Source: Frondihabitans sp. Leaf304
Lineage (GTDB): Bacteria > Actinomycetota > Actinomycetes > Actinomycetales > Microbacteriaceae
Assembly (NCBI RefSeq): GCF_001423105.1
Contig: NZ_LMNV01000002.1
Span: forward strand, 1,470,242 to 1,534,241
Direction: 5' to 3'
DNA length: 64,000 nt
The stretch's first letter is position 1; the number at the start of each line of letters is the position of its first letter. Position numbers and translations under genes: made by a program. Below the pieces are notes generated by a model. It saw only the letters and a list, made by a program, of their open reading frames with translations. It was not told where the DNA came from and made no database searches. Below are positions 52,168-61,574 of the stretch, piece after piece.

Positions 52168-53600
52168 CGAGTCGCCTGCCGAGACGGGCCGCGACGGAAC
52201 AGCCCGCCGCGCGCGGGAGCAACGGCCTCGTCGCTCGTGCCGTAGCCGTAGTTGCCGTACCCGTAGCGGCCGTAGCCGTAGGCGTTTGGCCCCTTCAGAG
52301 GCATCATCGTCAGCACGAAGCCGGCGATGGGCGCACCGACGTTCTCGAGGGTCGCGACCGCTCCACTGAGCTGGTTCTTGTGCGTCTGACCGGCGGCCAC
52401 CGCGACGATGGCGCCGCTCGCCCGCTTCGCCAGGATCGCGGCATCGGTCACCGGCAGCAACGGCGGGGCGTCGAACAGGATGTAGTCGTAGCTCGCCTCG
52501 AGGGTGGAGAGGAGATCCTGCATGCGGCGCGAGCCGAGGAGCTCGCTCGGGTTCGGCGGGATCTGGCCGGCCGGCAGCACGTGCAGGTTGCCCGAGCCCC
52601 AGGGCTGGACGGCGTCCGACAGATCGAAGCGGCCGATCAGCACGTCGGTCAGACCGACCGCGCCCTCGAGGCCCATGTAGTCGGCGATCTTCGGGCGGCG
52701 CAGGTCGGCGTCGATGAGGACGACACGGTAGCCGGCAGTCTCGAGCGCGATGGCGAGGTTGGCAACCGTCGTGCTCTTGCCCTCGCTCTGCACCGAGGAG
52801 GTCATGACGAAGGTGCGCGCCTTGCCCTCCAGCTCCAAGAACTGGAGGTTGGTGCGGAGGGTGCGGAACGATTCGGCGCGCGGGCTGCGGGGGTCGGCGT
52901 GCACGATGAGAGGGCGACTCGACGTCTTCGCGTCGTAGGCGATGCCGCCGATGATCGGCCCGGAGTGGATCTTCTCGACGTCGCCCTCGTTGCGGATGCG
53001 GTTGTCGAGGGTCTCGCGGAGCACCGACAGCCCGACGCCGACAGCGAGCCCGATCAGCAGGCCAAGAATCACGTTGAGGGGCACCTTGGGGCTGATCGGC
53101 GAGGTCGGCACCTGGGCCTCCTGCACGCGCGTCAGCTTCACCGTCGACGCGTCGTCTTTGCCGGTCGCCTCGATGTTCTGCACCACGTTCGTCAGGCTCT
53201 GCGAGGTCGCGTTGACGATCTCGGCCGCCTGCACCCCACTCGTCGACGTCGCCGTGATCTGAATCAGCGTCGTGTTGAGAGGCGCGTCGGCGCTGACGAT
53301 CTGCGCCAGCTCCTCGGCGGTCATGTCGAGCTTCAACGACGCCACGACCGGCTGCAGCACGATCGGCGTCGTCACGAGGTTGGCGTACGTCGTCACCCGC
53401 TGCTGCGTGAACGTGCTCCCCTGAACGAGGTCGCTCACGCTGCCGCTCGACTGGGTCGAGACGAACACCTGCGCCGTCGCCGAGAACACCGGCTTCTTGA
53501 CGAGCGAGTAAGTCGCGGCCAAAGCCACTCCGACCAGTGCCAGCACGAGGATGAGAATCCATCCCTTGCGCAGCACCGTGATGTATTCGCGAAGCTCCAC
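52164..53600 (-). CDS. Fused Wzz-type chain-length protein and BY tyrosine kinase
   Basis: A 478-residue protein. Residues ~1-215 form the Wzz domain with helices at about 13-33 and 175-195. Residues ~235-450 form the BY-kinase with Walker A SSVQSEGKSTTVANLA, Walker A' VVLIDADLRRP and Walker B YDYILFDAPP. The tail carries the tyrosine cluster AYGYGRYGYGNYGYG, the autophosphorylation site of the family. It controls polysaccharide length. The GTG start follows GGGGAAGG; the longer frame upstream is rejected. Confidence 0.92.
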   Translation of the reverse strand: MELREYITVLRKGWILILVLALVGVALAATYSLVKKPVFSATAQVFVSTQSSGSVSDLVQGSTFTQQRVTTYANLVTTPIVLQPVVASLKLDMTAEELAQIVSADAPLNTTLIQITATSTSGVQAAEIVNATSQSLTNVVQNIEATGKDDASTVKLTRVQEAQVPTSPISPKVPLNVILGLLIGLAVGVGLSVLRETLDNRIRNEGDVEKIHSGPIIGGIAYDAKTSSRPLIVHADPRSPRAESFRTLRTNLQFLELEGKARTFVMTSSVQSEGKSTTVANLAIALETAGYRVVLIDADLRRPKIADYMGLEGAVGLTDVLIGRFDLSDAVQPWGSGNLHVLPAGQIPPNPSELLGSRRMQDLLSTLEASYDYILFDAPPLLPVTDAAILAKRASGAIVAVAAGQTHKNQLSGAVATLENVGAPIAGFVLTMMPLKGPNAYGYGRYGYGNYGYGTSDEAVAPARGGLFRRGPSRQATR

Positions 53601-53716
53601 AGCTCGCCTTCCCCTAGCGCGCAGCGGTCCCCTGACTTTCAACCGTGCTTCGACATATTCTCACACCGCCGAGCGGCGACACGGCATGACCGCACCCGTC
53701 GTCTACTTTGGGGGTC

Positions 53717-54451
53717 ATGCAGACCACGAGCGGTTCCCGGCGAATTCTCGTCGCGGTACTCGTTGCGCTGGCCGTCGCGGCCCTCGCCGGGCGGACGTTC
53801 ACCTCGTCTGCGACACCGTTCGGGCTCACGGGTGGCGCGCTCGAGGCCTGGCTCGCCTACGGCGTCGTGTGGGTGCCGCTGGCCGCCGGGATCCTCGTCG
53901 CCGTCGTTCTCGCACGCCGCAGCGAGGGGCCGCCCAGCCTCGTTCAGCGCTGGGGTCTGCGGTTCGGCCTCTTCGACGTCTTCTGGGGCATCGCCGTCGG
54001 GTGTCTCGCACGCGCCGTCGACGCATCGATCAACCTCTCGGTCTATCGCGACACGGGGTTGCACGCGCCGGTGATCCTCGGAGACGGGCCGACAAGAGCG
54101 ATCCTCGTCGTCGGGCTCGTCGCCCCGGTCGTCGTTGCCCCGCTGCTCGAAGAGGTCTTCTTTCGCGGCGTGCTCCAGCACACCCTCGCCGAGCAGGGGC
54201 GGCCGGGGACGCGCGTGAACCGGGTGCTCGTGCAGGTGATGGCGGTCGTCGTCACCGCGCTGCTGTTCGCGCTACTGCACGTCGCGGCCGGCAGCACCGA
54301 CGGAACGGCCGCCGCAGTCACGTTCGCCAGCACCCTCGTGTTCGGCCTACTCGCCGGCGGGCTCGCCGCCGCGACCGGCCGTGTCGGTGGCGCCCTCGTC
54401 GCGCACATCGTCTTCAACGGCATCGCGGTCTGGCTGACCTGGCCCGTGTAG
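53717..54451 (+). CDS. CPBP-family intramembrane metalloprotease
   Basis: A 244-residue membrane protein with about seven helices. It carries the Abi/CPBP motifs LLEEVFFRGVLQ, LLFALLHVAAG and VAHIVFNGIAVW, which bind the catalytic metal. Bacterial members are often linked to bacteriocin immunity or membrane protein processing; the target is unknown. The ATG at 53717 is chosen over one nine bases earlier. It is divergent from the BY-kinase. Confidence 0.88.
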   Translation: MQTTSGSRRILVAVLVALAVAALAGRTFTSSATPFGLTGGALEAWLAYGVVWVPLAAGILVAVVLARRSEGPPSLVQRWGLRFGLFDVFWGIAVGCLARAVDASINLSVYRDTGLHAPVILGDGPTRAILVVGLVAPVVVAPLLEEVFFRGVLQHTLAEQGRPGTRVNRVLVQVMAVVVTALLFALLHVAAGSTDGTAAAVTFASTLVFGLLAGGLAAATGRVGGALVAHIVFNGIAVWLTWPV

Positions 54452-54576
54452 AGGTCGGTTGCGCCCGAGCCTGTACCCCCATCTGGGAATGCAGGATCCT
54501 CGGGAGCGTTTACTACCCCTGTCGCCCTGACCGGCGACACGTCGCCCCACCCGGGCGATTTGTGAAAGGAGTCTCT

Positions 54577-55443
54577 ATGACCACGCAGAACCTTCCCGCC
54601 CAGGCTGCGGGCACATTCGACCTCGGCGGAGACCTCACCGTCAACCGCCTCGGCTACGGGAGCATGCAGCTCACCGGCCCCGGCGTCTGGGGCCCGCCGA
54701 AAGACGAAGACGAGGCCCTGCGCGTGCTGCGCCGCGCCGTCGAACTCGGCGTCAACTTCATCGACACCGCCGACTCGTACGGCCCCGCCGTCGCCGAGCC
54801 GCTCATCGCCAAGGCGCTGAAGCCCTACTCCGACGACCTCGTCATCGCCACCAAGGGCGGTCTGACCCGCACCGGCCCGAACGAATGGCCGCCCGTCGGT
54901 CGCCCCGAGTACCTGCGCCAGGAGGCCGAGATGAGCCTCCGCTGGCTCGGCCTCGAGCGCATCGACCTCTACCAGCTGCACCGCATCGACCCCCAGGTGC
55001 CGCTCGAAGACCAGGTCGGCGAGCTGAAGAAGCTGCAGGACGAGGGCAAGATCCGTCACATCGGCCTCAGCGAGGTCACCATCGACCAGGTGAAGGCCGC
55101 ACAGAAGGTCGCCGAGATCGTCTCGGTGCAGAACCTGTTCAACCTCACCGACCGCTCGGCCGAAGACCTGCTCGACTGGTCGACCGAGCAGAACATCGCG
55201 TTCATCCCGTGGTTCCCGCTCGCGACCGGTTCGCTGGCCGGCAAGGGCGGCGTGCTCGACGAGATCGCCGAGAAGAAGGGCGCGACGCCGTCGCAGCTCG
55301 CACTCGCCTGGCTGCTCAAGCGCTCGCCCGTCATGCTGCCGATCCCCGGCACGTCGACCGTCTCGCACCTCGACGACAACATGCACGGCGCCGAGATCGA
55401 GCTGACCGACGACGAGTTCGCCGAGCTGTCGGCCATCGCCTGA
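54577..55443 (+). CDS. Aldo/keto reductase
   Basis: A 288-residue NADPH-dependent oxidoreductase with the catalytic tetrad in FIDTADSYGP (Asp, Tyr), VIATKGGL (Lys) and LYQLHRIDP (His), and the cofactor-binding PIPGTSTVSHLDDN. It reduces aldehydes or ketones; the natural substrate is unknown. A GAAAGGA site precedes the ATG. It appears monocistronic. Confidence 0.92.
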   Translation: MTTQNLPAQAAGTFDLGGDLTVNRLGYGSMQLTGPGVWGPPKDEDEALRVLRRAVELGVNFIDTADSYGPAVAEPLIAKALKPYSDDLVIATKGGLTRTGPNEWPPVGRPEYLRQEAEMSLRWLGLERIDLYQLHRIDPQVPLEDQVGELKKLQDEGKIRHIGLSEVTIDQVKAAQKVAEIVSVQNLFNLTDRSAEDLLDWSTEQNIAFIPWFPLATGSLAGKGGVLDEIAEKKGATPSQLALAWLLKRSPVMLPIPGTSTVSHLDDNMHGAEIELTDDEFAELSAIA

Positions 55444-55552
55444 TCTGACGCATCGCTGGCTCACTAGCGTGAGCTGAACCCTCCCCTGGGGAGCACGGGC
55501 CTCCGGTCGCTCGGTGTCGGCTAGTCTCGACACCGAGCGATTGGAACCACCC

Positions 55553-56338
55553 GTGACAGACATGAGTCTTCGACTTCCCACCACGCGGTTCCAGGCCGTG
55601 CTGAACCTGGGGCCGAAGACGGCCGCGGCGATCGCGCCGCCCGCCACTCTCGGTCGCCCCGAGATCTTCGGCGACTGGGACGAAGAGACAGGCCAGTCGA
55701 GCATCGCCGTGGAGTTCGCCAGCGGGCAGATCCACCTCGACACCGTCGACGGCGGCATCGACTACCACTTCCACCGCGGCAACGGCTCCGACATCGACCG
55801 CAGCCCCTGGCCCGACACGCTCGGCGGGCCCATCCTCAACTGGGCGTCGGTGCTTCTCACCGAGTTCCACCAGCGCATGCCCGACCTGCTCGAAGACCTC
55901 GAAGAAGCGGCCGCCTGGAACGACGAGGGCTACACGCTCTTCATCTGCGAGGTCGAAGAGCCGACCCAGCTCGACCTGATCACCGTCGACATCGAGGGCG
56001 AGCTGCTCACGTTGCCGTGGCTCGGCAGCGGCCGGGTCGACCACGACCACATCGACGGCGACAATCACCCGATCGCGCTGATGTGGTACGCCACCGAAGG
56101 GGCACCCGAGGTCGCCATCGCCGAGGCGCGCCTCGATCCCGACACCGAGCTGCCCGTCACGCGTGCGCTGCCCGGCATCGACTGGGAGGCCGTCGGCATG
56201 CCCGCCGACGAGGTGCTCTCCTGGCTCGAGGGCATCTACCTCAACCACCACGTGCTGCCCGACGCCGTCGGCACCCTGCTGACGGCCGCTCTCGAACGCA
56301 TGGGCGGCGTCGACGGCGTCGCGGTGCACGAGCTCTAG
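55553..56338 (+). CDS. Hypothetical protein, acidic, soluble
   Basis: A 261-residue acidic protein rich in Trp, Asp and Glu. It has segments such as GDWDEETGQSSIAVEFASGQIHL, DYHFHRGNGSD and LLTEFHQRMPDLLEDLEEA. No signal peptide, membrane helix or known catalytic motif is seen, and I recognise no family. The GTG start (VTDMSLRLPTTRFQ) is tentative; an ATG nine bases later is equally good. It precedes the phosphoglucomutase-GH65 pair by 160 bases; a shared function is not established. Confidence 0.62.
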   Translation: MTDMSLRLPTTRFQAVLNLGPKTAAAIAPPATLGRPEIFGDWDEETGQSSIAVEFASGQIHLDTVDGGIDYHFHRGNGSDIDRSPWPDTLGGPILNWASVLLTEFHQRMPDLLEDLEEAAAWNDEGYTLFICEVEEPTQLDLITVDIEGELLTLPWLGSGRVDHDHIDGDNHPIALMWYATEGAPEVAIAEARLDPDTELPVTRALPGIDWEAVGMPADEVLSWLEGIYLNHHVLPDAVGTLLTAALERMGGVDGVAVHEL

Positions 56339-56497
56339 ACAGCGCTCCTCATCCACGGGCGACGCCACTAGGCCGAGCCCGCCGCCCGTGCCAGACTTGT
56401 CGCACGACGAGCCCGCCCCGGGTGAAGACCGAAGCCGTTCCCGTCGCCGTCTCCTCCGCCGCCTCGGCGAACTGCTCGAAGGGATCCCCCCGGCTCC

Positions 56498-57334
56498 GTG
56501 TCCTCCTCCCCTGCCCGCGACGCGTCGCGTCTGCCCGCCCTCCCCGGCATCCTGTTCGACCTCGACGGGGTGCTGACGCCCACGGCCGAAGTGCACATGC
56601 GTGCCTGGTCGACCCTCTTCACCGACTACCTCACCGAGCACGCACCCGATGTCGCCCCCTACGCCGAGGGCGACTACTTCGAGTACGTCGACGGCAAGCC
56701 CCGCTACGACGGCGTGCGATCGCTGCTGGCCAGCCGCAACATCACCCTGCCCGAGGGCACCCCCGACGACTCCCCCGACCTCGACACCGTCTGCGGTCTC
56801 GGCAATCGCAAGAACGCGGTCTTCGCAGCCGAGCTGCGCGAGAACGGCGTCACCCCCTACGAAGGATCCGTGGCGTTCCTCGACGCGGCCATCGCAGCCG
56901 GGCATCGGGTCGCGGTCGTCTCCAGTTCGCGCAATGCCGTCCCCGTGCTGGCAGCCGCCGGTCTCAGCGACCGCTTCGACGTCGTGGTCGACGGCCTCGT
57001 CGCCGCTGACGACAAGCTCGCCGGCAAGCCCGCGCCCGACACCTACCTCGACGGCGCCCAGCGTCTCGGCCTGACCGCAGGGCAATGCGTCGTCGTCGAA
57101 GATGCACAGTCGGGGGTCGAGGCCGGTCGGGCCGGATCCTTCGGTCTCGTGGTCGGAGTCGACCGCGGTGTCGGCGCCGAAGCCCTGCTCGCGTACGGTG
57201 CCGACTTCGTGGTCGGCGATCTGGCCGAGCTCGTCGACGCCGTCTCTTCTCCTGCTGCTGCCTCCGCTCCTGCTGCTGCTCCGTCCGCTCCCTCCGCTCC
57301 GGAGGAGCGCGACACGAAAGTCACCGACGCATGA
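56498..57334 (+). CDS. HAD-superfamily beta-phosphoglucomutase
   Basis: A 278-residue HAD hydrolase. Motif I is ILFDLDGVLTPT, motif II VAVVSSS, motif III GKPAPDTYLDGAQ and motif IV VVVEDAQSGVEAG, the arrangement of beta-phosphoglucomutase. It converts beta-glucose-1-phosphate, made by the GH65 phosphorylase encoded next, to glucose-6-phosphate. The last ~30 residues are an Ser/Pro/Ala run coded by CTG-CTCC repeats. The start is GTG. Its stop overlaps the next ATG. Confidence 0.9.
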   Translation: MSSSPARDASRLPALPGILFDLDGVLTPTAEVHMRAWSTLFTDYLTEHAPDVAPYAEGDYFEYVDGKPRYDGVRSLLASRNITLPEGTPDDSPDLDTVCGLGNRKNAVFAAELRENGVTPYEGSVAFLDAAIAAGHRVAVVSSSRNAVPVLAAAGLSDRFDVVVDGLVAADDKLAGKPAPDTYLDGAQRLGLTAGQCVVVEDAQSGVEAGRAGSFGLVVGVDRGVGAEALLAYGADFVVGDLAELVDAVSSPAAASAPAAAPSAPSAPEERDTKVTDA

Positions 57335-59841
57335 CGACGATCACCGAAGACCCCCTCGACCGCAACCGCTTTCCCGTCGACGAGTGGGCTCTCGTCGAAA
57401 CCGAGTTCGCGCCCGACGACCAGGGTGTCGCCGAGACGATGTTCAACGTCGGCAACGGCTACCTGGGGCTTCGCGGCAACATGGACGAGGGGCGTGGTGG
57501 GCACTCGTATGGCACGTTCATCAACGGGTTCCACGAGACCTGGCCCATCCGGCACGCCGAAGAGGCCTTCGGTTTCGCCCGCGTCGGCCAGACGATCGTC
57601 AACGTGCCCGACGCCAAGGTCGTGCGGCTGTATGTCGACGACGAGCCGTTCGTGCTCGCCGAATCCGACATCCTGAAGTACACCCGTCGCCTCGACTTCC
57701 ACGACGGCGTGCTGGTGCGCGAGATCGAGTGGCGCACCCCGTCGGGCAAGCGCGTGCTCGTCACGAGCCGACGTCTGGTGTCGTTCACCGACCGCCACCT
57801 CGTCGTGATCGACTACGAGGTCACGATGCTCGACGCCGACGCGTCGCTGCTGCTGTCGAGCCAGATCCTCAACCGCCAAGACCTCGGCGACGAGTACCAC
57901 ACGGGCATGCGCGCGTCAGCCGGCTTCGACCCGCGCAAGGCCGAGAGCTTCGCCGACCGCGTGCTGCAGCCGAAGTGGAAGCGCAACGTCGACACGCGAT
58001 ACGTGCTCGGCTACCAGACCACCAACTCGGGCATGACGGTGGCCGTCGGCGCCGAGCACGCGCTCGAGACCGAGAACGAGTGGTCGCAGTCGTCGCAGAT
58101 CGACGACGACATCGCCAAGCACGTCTACCGCATCAAGGCCAAGGCGGGCCGGTCGGTGCGCATGACCAAGACCATCGTCTACCACTCGTCGCGCGGCGTG
58201 CCCCCGCGCGAGCTGGCCGACCGCTGTGACCGCACGCTCGACCGCGCGCGCGAGACGCCCGTCGACGAGTTCTTCACCGATCAGCGTGACTGGCTCACCG
58301 ACTTCTGGATCCGCAGCGACGTTGAGCTGCCGGGCCACCCGATCCTGCAGCAGGCCATCCGCTGGAACATCTTCCAGCTAGCCCAGGCCACCGCCCGCAC
58401 CGACGGCCAGGGTGTCGCCGCCAAGGGCGTCTCGGGCTCGGGCTACGGCGGCCACTACTTCTGGGACACCGAGATCTACGTGATGCCGTTCCTCTCGTAC
58501 ACGGCGCCGAACGTGGCCCGCAACGTGATCCGGTTCAGGCAGGGCATGCTCGACGCCGCCCGCGACCGCGCGACCGAGCTCAACCAGCGCGGCGCCCTGT
58601 TCCCGTGGCGCACCATCAACGGCCTCGAGTCGAGCGCCTACTATGCCGCCGGCACCGCGCAGTATCACATCGACGCCGACATCGTGCATGCGCTCATGCA
58701 GTACGTCGCGGCCACCGGCGACGACGACTTCTTCGCCCGCGGCGCCATCGACATCCTCGTCGAGACGGCCCGCCTCTGGTCTGACCTCGGCTTCTGGCGC
58801 TCCAACGGCGACGAGAAGTTCCACATCGACGGCGTCACCGGGCCCGACGAATACACGACCGTCGTCGACGACAACCTCTACACGAACGTCATGGCGCGGG
58901 CTAACCTCTGGTCGGCCGTCCGCATCTGCGAAGAGCTGATGGCGAACGACCCGGTCGCCTACGAACGCATGGTGCGCCGCGTCGGTCTCGAAGAGCACGA
59001 GATCCGCGGTTGGCGCGCCGCCGCCGACGCGATGGAGATCCCCTTCGATCCGCACCGCGGAATCCACCCGCAAGACGCGCAGTTCCTCGACAAAGAGCTC
59101 TGGGATCTCGACTCGACACCGGCATCGAAGCGCCCCCTACTGCTGCACTACCACCCCCTGGTCATCTACCGCTTCCAGGTGCTCAAGCAGGCCGACGTCG
59201 TGCTCGCGCTGTTCCTCCAGGGCGACGAGTTCACCCCCGCCGAGAAACGCCGCAACTTCGAGTACTACGACGCGCTGACGACGGGCGATTCGACCCTGTC
59301 GGCCGTCGTGCAGTCGATCATCGCCGCGGAGGTGGGCCACCACAAGCTGGCCCACAGCTACTTCCTCTCGGCCCTGTTCGTCGACCTCGCCGACCTGCAC
59401 CACAACACCTCCGACGGCGTGCACGTGGCATCCGCCGGCGGCATCTGGAGCGCCATGGCGTTCGGCTTCGGCGGCATGCGCGACCACAGCGGCCGCCTGA
59501 CATTCAACCCGCGCCTCCCCGCCGACTGGGAGCACCTGACCTTCCGCATGACGGTGCGCGGCTCACGCCTCCGCGTCGACGTGCGCCAGGCCGACATCAC
59601 CTTCACCATCGAGGAGGGCACCGAGGTCACGGTGCACGTTCACCACGAGCGCGTCGACGTGGTGAACGGGTCGCCGGTCACGGTCGCGCTGCCGAACCAG
59701 GGGCCGCGCATCGAGACCCCGCCGCCGACCACGAGCGACCTCCGCGGCATGCTGCGCCCCGACGGGTCTGTCGTCACGGCGTCGATCCCGACCGTCTCGG
59801 TGGATCGCGGCGAGGTCGAGGCCGAGGTGTCGAGCATCTAG
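57331..59841 (+). CDS. Glycoside hydrolase family 65 phosphorylase
   Basis: An 836-residue inverting disaccharide phosphorylase. It has the N-terminal beta-sandwich (ETMFNVGNGYLGLRGN), the (alpha/alpha)6 barrel with GGHYFWDTEIYVMPFLSYTAPNVARN and the catalytic acid Glu507 in TGPDEYT, and the phosphate-site tail HVASAGGIWSAMAFGFGG. It splits maltose, trehalose, kojibiose or a related alpha-glucoside with phosphate to beta-glucose-1-phosphate. The exact sugar cannot be read from the sequence, with maltose or trehalose most likely. It is coupled to the mutase by a 4-base overlap. Confidence 0.92.
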   Translation: MTTITEDPLDRNRFPVDEWALVETEFAPDDQGVAETMFNVGNGYLGLRGNMDEGRGGHSYGTFINGFHETWPIRHAEEAFGFARVGQTIVNVPDAKVVRLYVDDEPFVLAESDILKYTRRLDFHDGVLVREIEWRTPSGKRVLVTSRRLVSFTDRHLVVIDYEVTMLDADASLLLSSQILNRQDLGDEYHTGMRASAGFDPRKAESFADRVLQPKWKRNVDTRYVLGYQTTNSGMTVAVGAEHALETENEWSQSSQIDDDIAKHVYRIKAKAGRSVRMTKTIVYHSSRGVPPRELADRCDRTLDRARETPVDEFFTDQRDWLTDFWIRSDVELPGHPILQQAIRWNIFQLAQATARTDGQGVAAKGVSGSGYGGHYFWDTEIYVMPFLSYTAPNVARNVIRFRQGMLDAARDRATELNQRGALFPWRTINGLESSAYYAAGTAQYHIDADIVHALMQYVAATGDDDFFARGAIDILVETARLWSDLGFWRSNGDEKFHIDGVTGPDEYTTVVDDNLYTNVMARANLWSAVRICEELMANDPVAYERMVRRVGLEEHEIRGWRAAADAMEIPFDPHRGIHPQDAQFLDKELWDLDSTPASKRPLLLHYHPLVIYRFQVLKQADVVLALFLQGDEFTPAEKRRNFEYYDALTTGDSTLSAVVQSIIAAEVGHHKLAHSYFLSALFVDLADLHHNTSDGVHVASAGGIWSAMAFGFGGMRDHSGRLTFNPRLPADWEHLTFRMTVRGSRLRVDVRQADITFTIEEGTEVTVHVHHERVDVVNGSPVTVALPNQGPRIETPPPTTSDLRGMLRPDGSVVTASIPTVSVDRGEVEAEVSSI

Positions 59842-59860
59842 CTGTTCTTCTTCTGCTCTC

Positions 59861-59945
59861 CCGAATTTGAAGGAGAAACCCGCCTCGCCCGACGCATTTA
59901 TCGCGATCGGGCGGGGTCGAGCGGCGGTTTCTCCTTCAAATTCGG
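59861..59945. repeat. Palindromic intergenic element 1 (GAAGGAGAAACC family)
   Basis: The arms CCGAATTTGAAGGAGAAACC and GGTTTCTCCTTCAAATTCGG form a perfect 20-bp inverted repeat. The interior also pairs (CGCCCGA ... TCGGGCG). It starts 20 bases after the GH65 stop and ends before the convergent TetR gene, so it may serve as a bidirectional terminator. A second copy lies 1.7 kb away. Confidence 0.8.
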
Positions 59946-59986
59946 CAGCAGTCACGCACAGCACCTGAGATCTAGGAGACCGGAAC

Positions 59987-60556
59987 TCAGGATCCGGCGA
60001 CCACGGCCCCGAGCTCGACGAACATGGCGCGCTCGATCTCGGCCAGCGGGCGGTGCTCATCCGGCGCCAGCCAGCGCTCGAACGCCAGCCGGAACACCGT
60101 GATCCCCGACTCGGCCGCGAGCGTCGCGGCCGGCTCGGGTACACCGCGGTCGCGCAGCACGGCGCCGATCCCCGAGGCGATGGCCGCCATCTTCAGTAGC
60201 TCGCGCTCCTGCAGGGCCGGGTTCTCGCCAAGGATCCGCCAGCGCTTCCGCGAGTAGTCGCGGGCTTCGTCGGGAAAGAACCGCGCCGCCTTGGCGAGGC
60301 CGCTCGCGACGACGCCGAGGGGCGACGGGCCCCCGGGGGCGTCGGCGACGGCCGCGATCATCTCGCGCTGGAACTCTTCCGAGCCGCCAAAGAGCACTTC
60401 TTTCTTGTCGCCGAAGTGCCGGAAGAACGTGCGCTCGCTGAGCCCGACCCGCTGCGCGATCTCGCCAGCGGTCGTTTCGTCGAATCCCTGCTCGAGGAAC
60501 AGCTCCAACGCCGCCTCGCGCAGACGACTGCTGCCGCCCGGCTCCCATCTGCCCAT
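59987..60556 (-). CDS. TetR-family transcriptional repressor
   Basis: A 189-residue TetR protein. The helix-turn-helix spans about 12-55 (REAALELFLEQGFDETTAGEIAQRVGLSERTFFRHFGDKKEVLF). The C-terminal domain resembles the MftR/AcrR-type group. It is divergent from a short-chain dehydrogenase gene, with two operator-like palindromes between, so it probably represses both itself and that gene. Confidence 0.88.
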   Translation of the reverse strand: MGRWEPGGSSRLREAALELFLEQGFDETTAGEIAQRVGLSERTFFRHFGDKKEVLFGGSEEFQREMIAAVADAPGGPSPLGVVASGLAKAARFFPDEARDYSRKRWRILGENPALQERELLKMAAIASGIGAVLRDRGVPEPAATLAAESGITVFRLAFERWLAPDEHRPLAEIERAMFVELGAVVAGS

Positions 60557-60583
60557 GGGTCGATGATACGGGATTCGACAGGG

Positions 60584-60634
60584 TGATGACAGTCACCGAC
60601 ATCAGGCGTATGGTGATGTCTGTCGCTGACATCA
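60584..60634. promoter_or_regulatory. Twin TetR operators between tetR and SDR gene
   Basis: Two 21-bp sites, TGATGACAGTCACCGACATCA and TGATGTCTGTCGCTGACATCA, begin 30 bases apart. The second has perfect 7-bp arms (TGATGTC/GACATCA) around a 7-base centre; the first differs by two bases in one arm. The spacing of nearly three helical turns places two dimers on one face of the DNA. Confidence 0.75.
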
Positions 60635-60668
60635 AGTCGCCGACACAACTCATACGAAAGGTCATCCC

Positions 60669-61565
60669 ATGCGCGTATTCATCACCGGCGCCTCCGGCTG
60701 GATCGGCTCCGCTGCCGTCGACGAGCTCCTCGCCCACGACTACGAGGTCGTCGGCCTCGCCCGCTCCGACGCCTCGGCCGAATCGCTGAGTGCCAAGGGC
60801 GCGACCGCCCTCCGCGGCGACCTCGACGACCTCGACTCCCTCCGCCGCGGAGCAAGCGAAGCCGATGCCGTGCTGCACCTCGCCAACAAGCACGACTGGT
60901 CCAACCCGGCCGAATCCAACCGGGCCGAGCGCGCCGCGGTCGAGACTCTTGGAGATACCCTCGCAGGATCCGGCACACCGTTCCTCGTTGCCTCCGGTGT
61001 CGCGGGCCTGGCCCAGGACCGCCCCTCCACCGAGCTCGACCCGTCGCCCTTCAGCGGCCCCGACGCCCCTCGCGGCGGGACCGAGAACCTCGCGCTCGAC
61101 TACGTCGACATGGGCGTGAAGTCGATGAGCCTCCGCTTCTCGCCGACCGTGCACGGCATGGACGACCACGGCTTCATCTCGTACATCGTGGCGGCGGCTC
61201 GCGAGAAGGGCGTGTCGGGCTACGTCGGCGACGGCTCGAACGGGTGGGCCGCAGTGCATCGCGGGGATGCGGCCCGCATGATTCGGCTGGGACTTGAAAA
61301 GGCTCCGGCCGGATCCTTGTTGCACGCCGTCGGCGAAGGGAGCGTCTCGACGAAGGCCATCGCCGAAGCCATCGGCGCCGGGCTCGGACTGCCGGTGACC
61401 TCGATCGATCCGGCCGACGCGCAGGCGCACTTCGGATTCATCGGCACGTTCTTCGGAATGAACATGGCGTCGTCGAGCACGCTGACGCAGGAGCTGCTCG
61501 GCTGGACCCCGACCGGCCCGACGCTGCTCGACGACATCGCCGCGGGCGCCTACTTCGCCGTGTGA
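60669..61565 (+). CDS. Extended SDR / NAD-dependent epimerase-dehydratase family protein
   Basis: A 298-residue NAD(P)-binding protein with FITGASGWIGSAAVDELL at the N-terminus and an AVLHLANKHDW strand. The usual catalytic YxxxK is not clear (the region reads ENLALDYVDMG), so activity may be atypical. Homologues are annotated as NAD-dependent epimerases or 3-beta-HSD-like proteins of unknown substrate. It starts after an AAAGG site and is controlled by the divergent TetR through the twin operators. Confidence 0.85.
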   Translation: MRVFITGASGWIGSAAVDELLAHDYEVVGLARSDASAESLSAKGATALRGDLDDLDSLRRGASEADAVLHLANKHDWSNPAESNRAERAAVETLGDTLAGSGTPFLVASGVAGLAQDRPSTELDPSPFSGPDAPRGGTENLALDYVDMGVKSMSLRFSPTVHGMDDHGFISYIVAAAREKGVSGYVGDGSNGWAAVHRGDAARMIRLGLEKAPAGSLLHAVGEGSVSTKAIAEAIGAGLGLPVTSIDPADAQAHFGFIGTFFGMNMASSSTLTQELLGWTPTGPTLLDDIAAGAYFAV

Positions 61566-61574
61566 GGCCCCGCC

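Noticed and set aside
52380-54074. A 564-codon plus-strand frame over the BY-kinase
   Set aside because: Antisense shadow of a well-defined kinase with Walker motifs. No similarity and no ribosome binding site.
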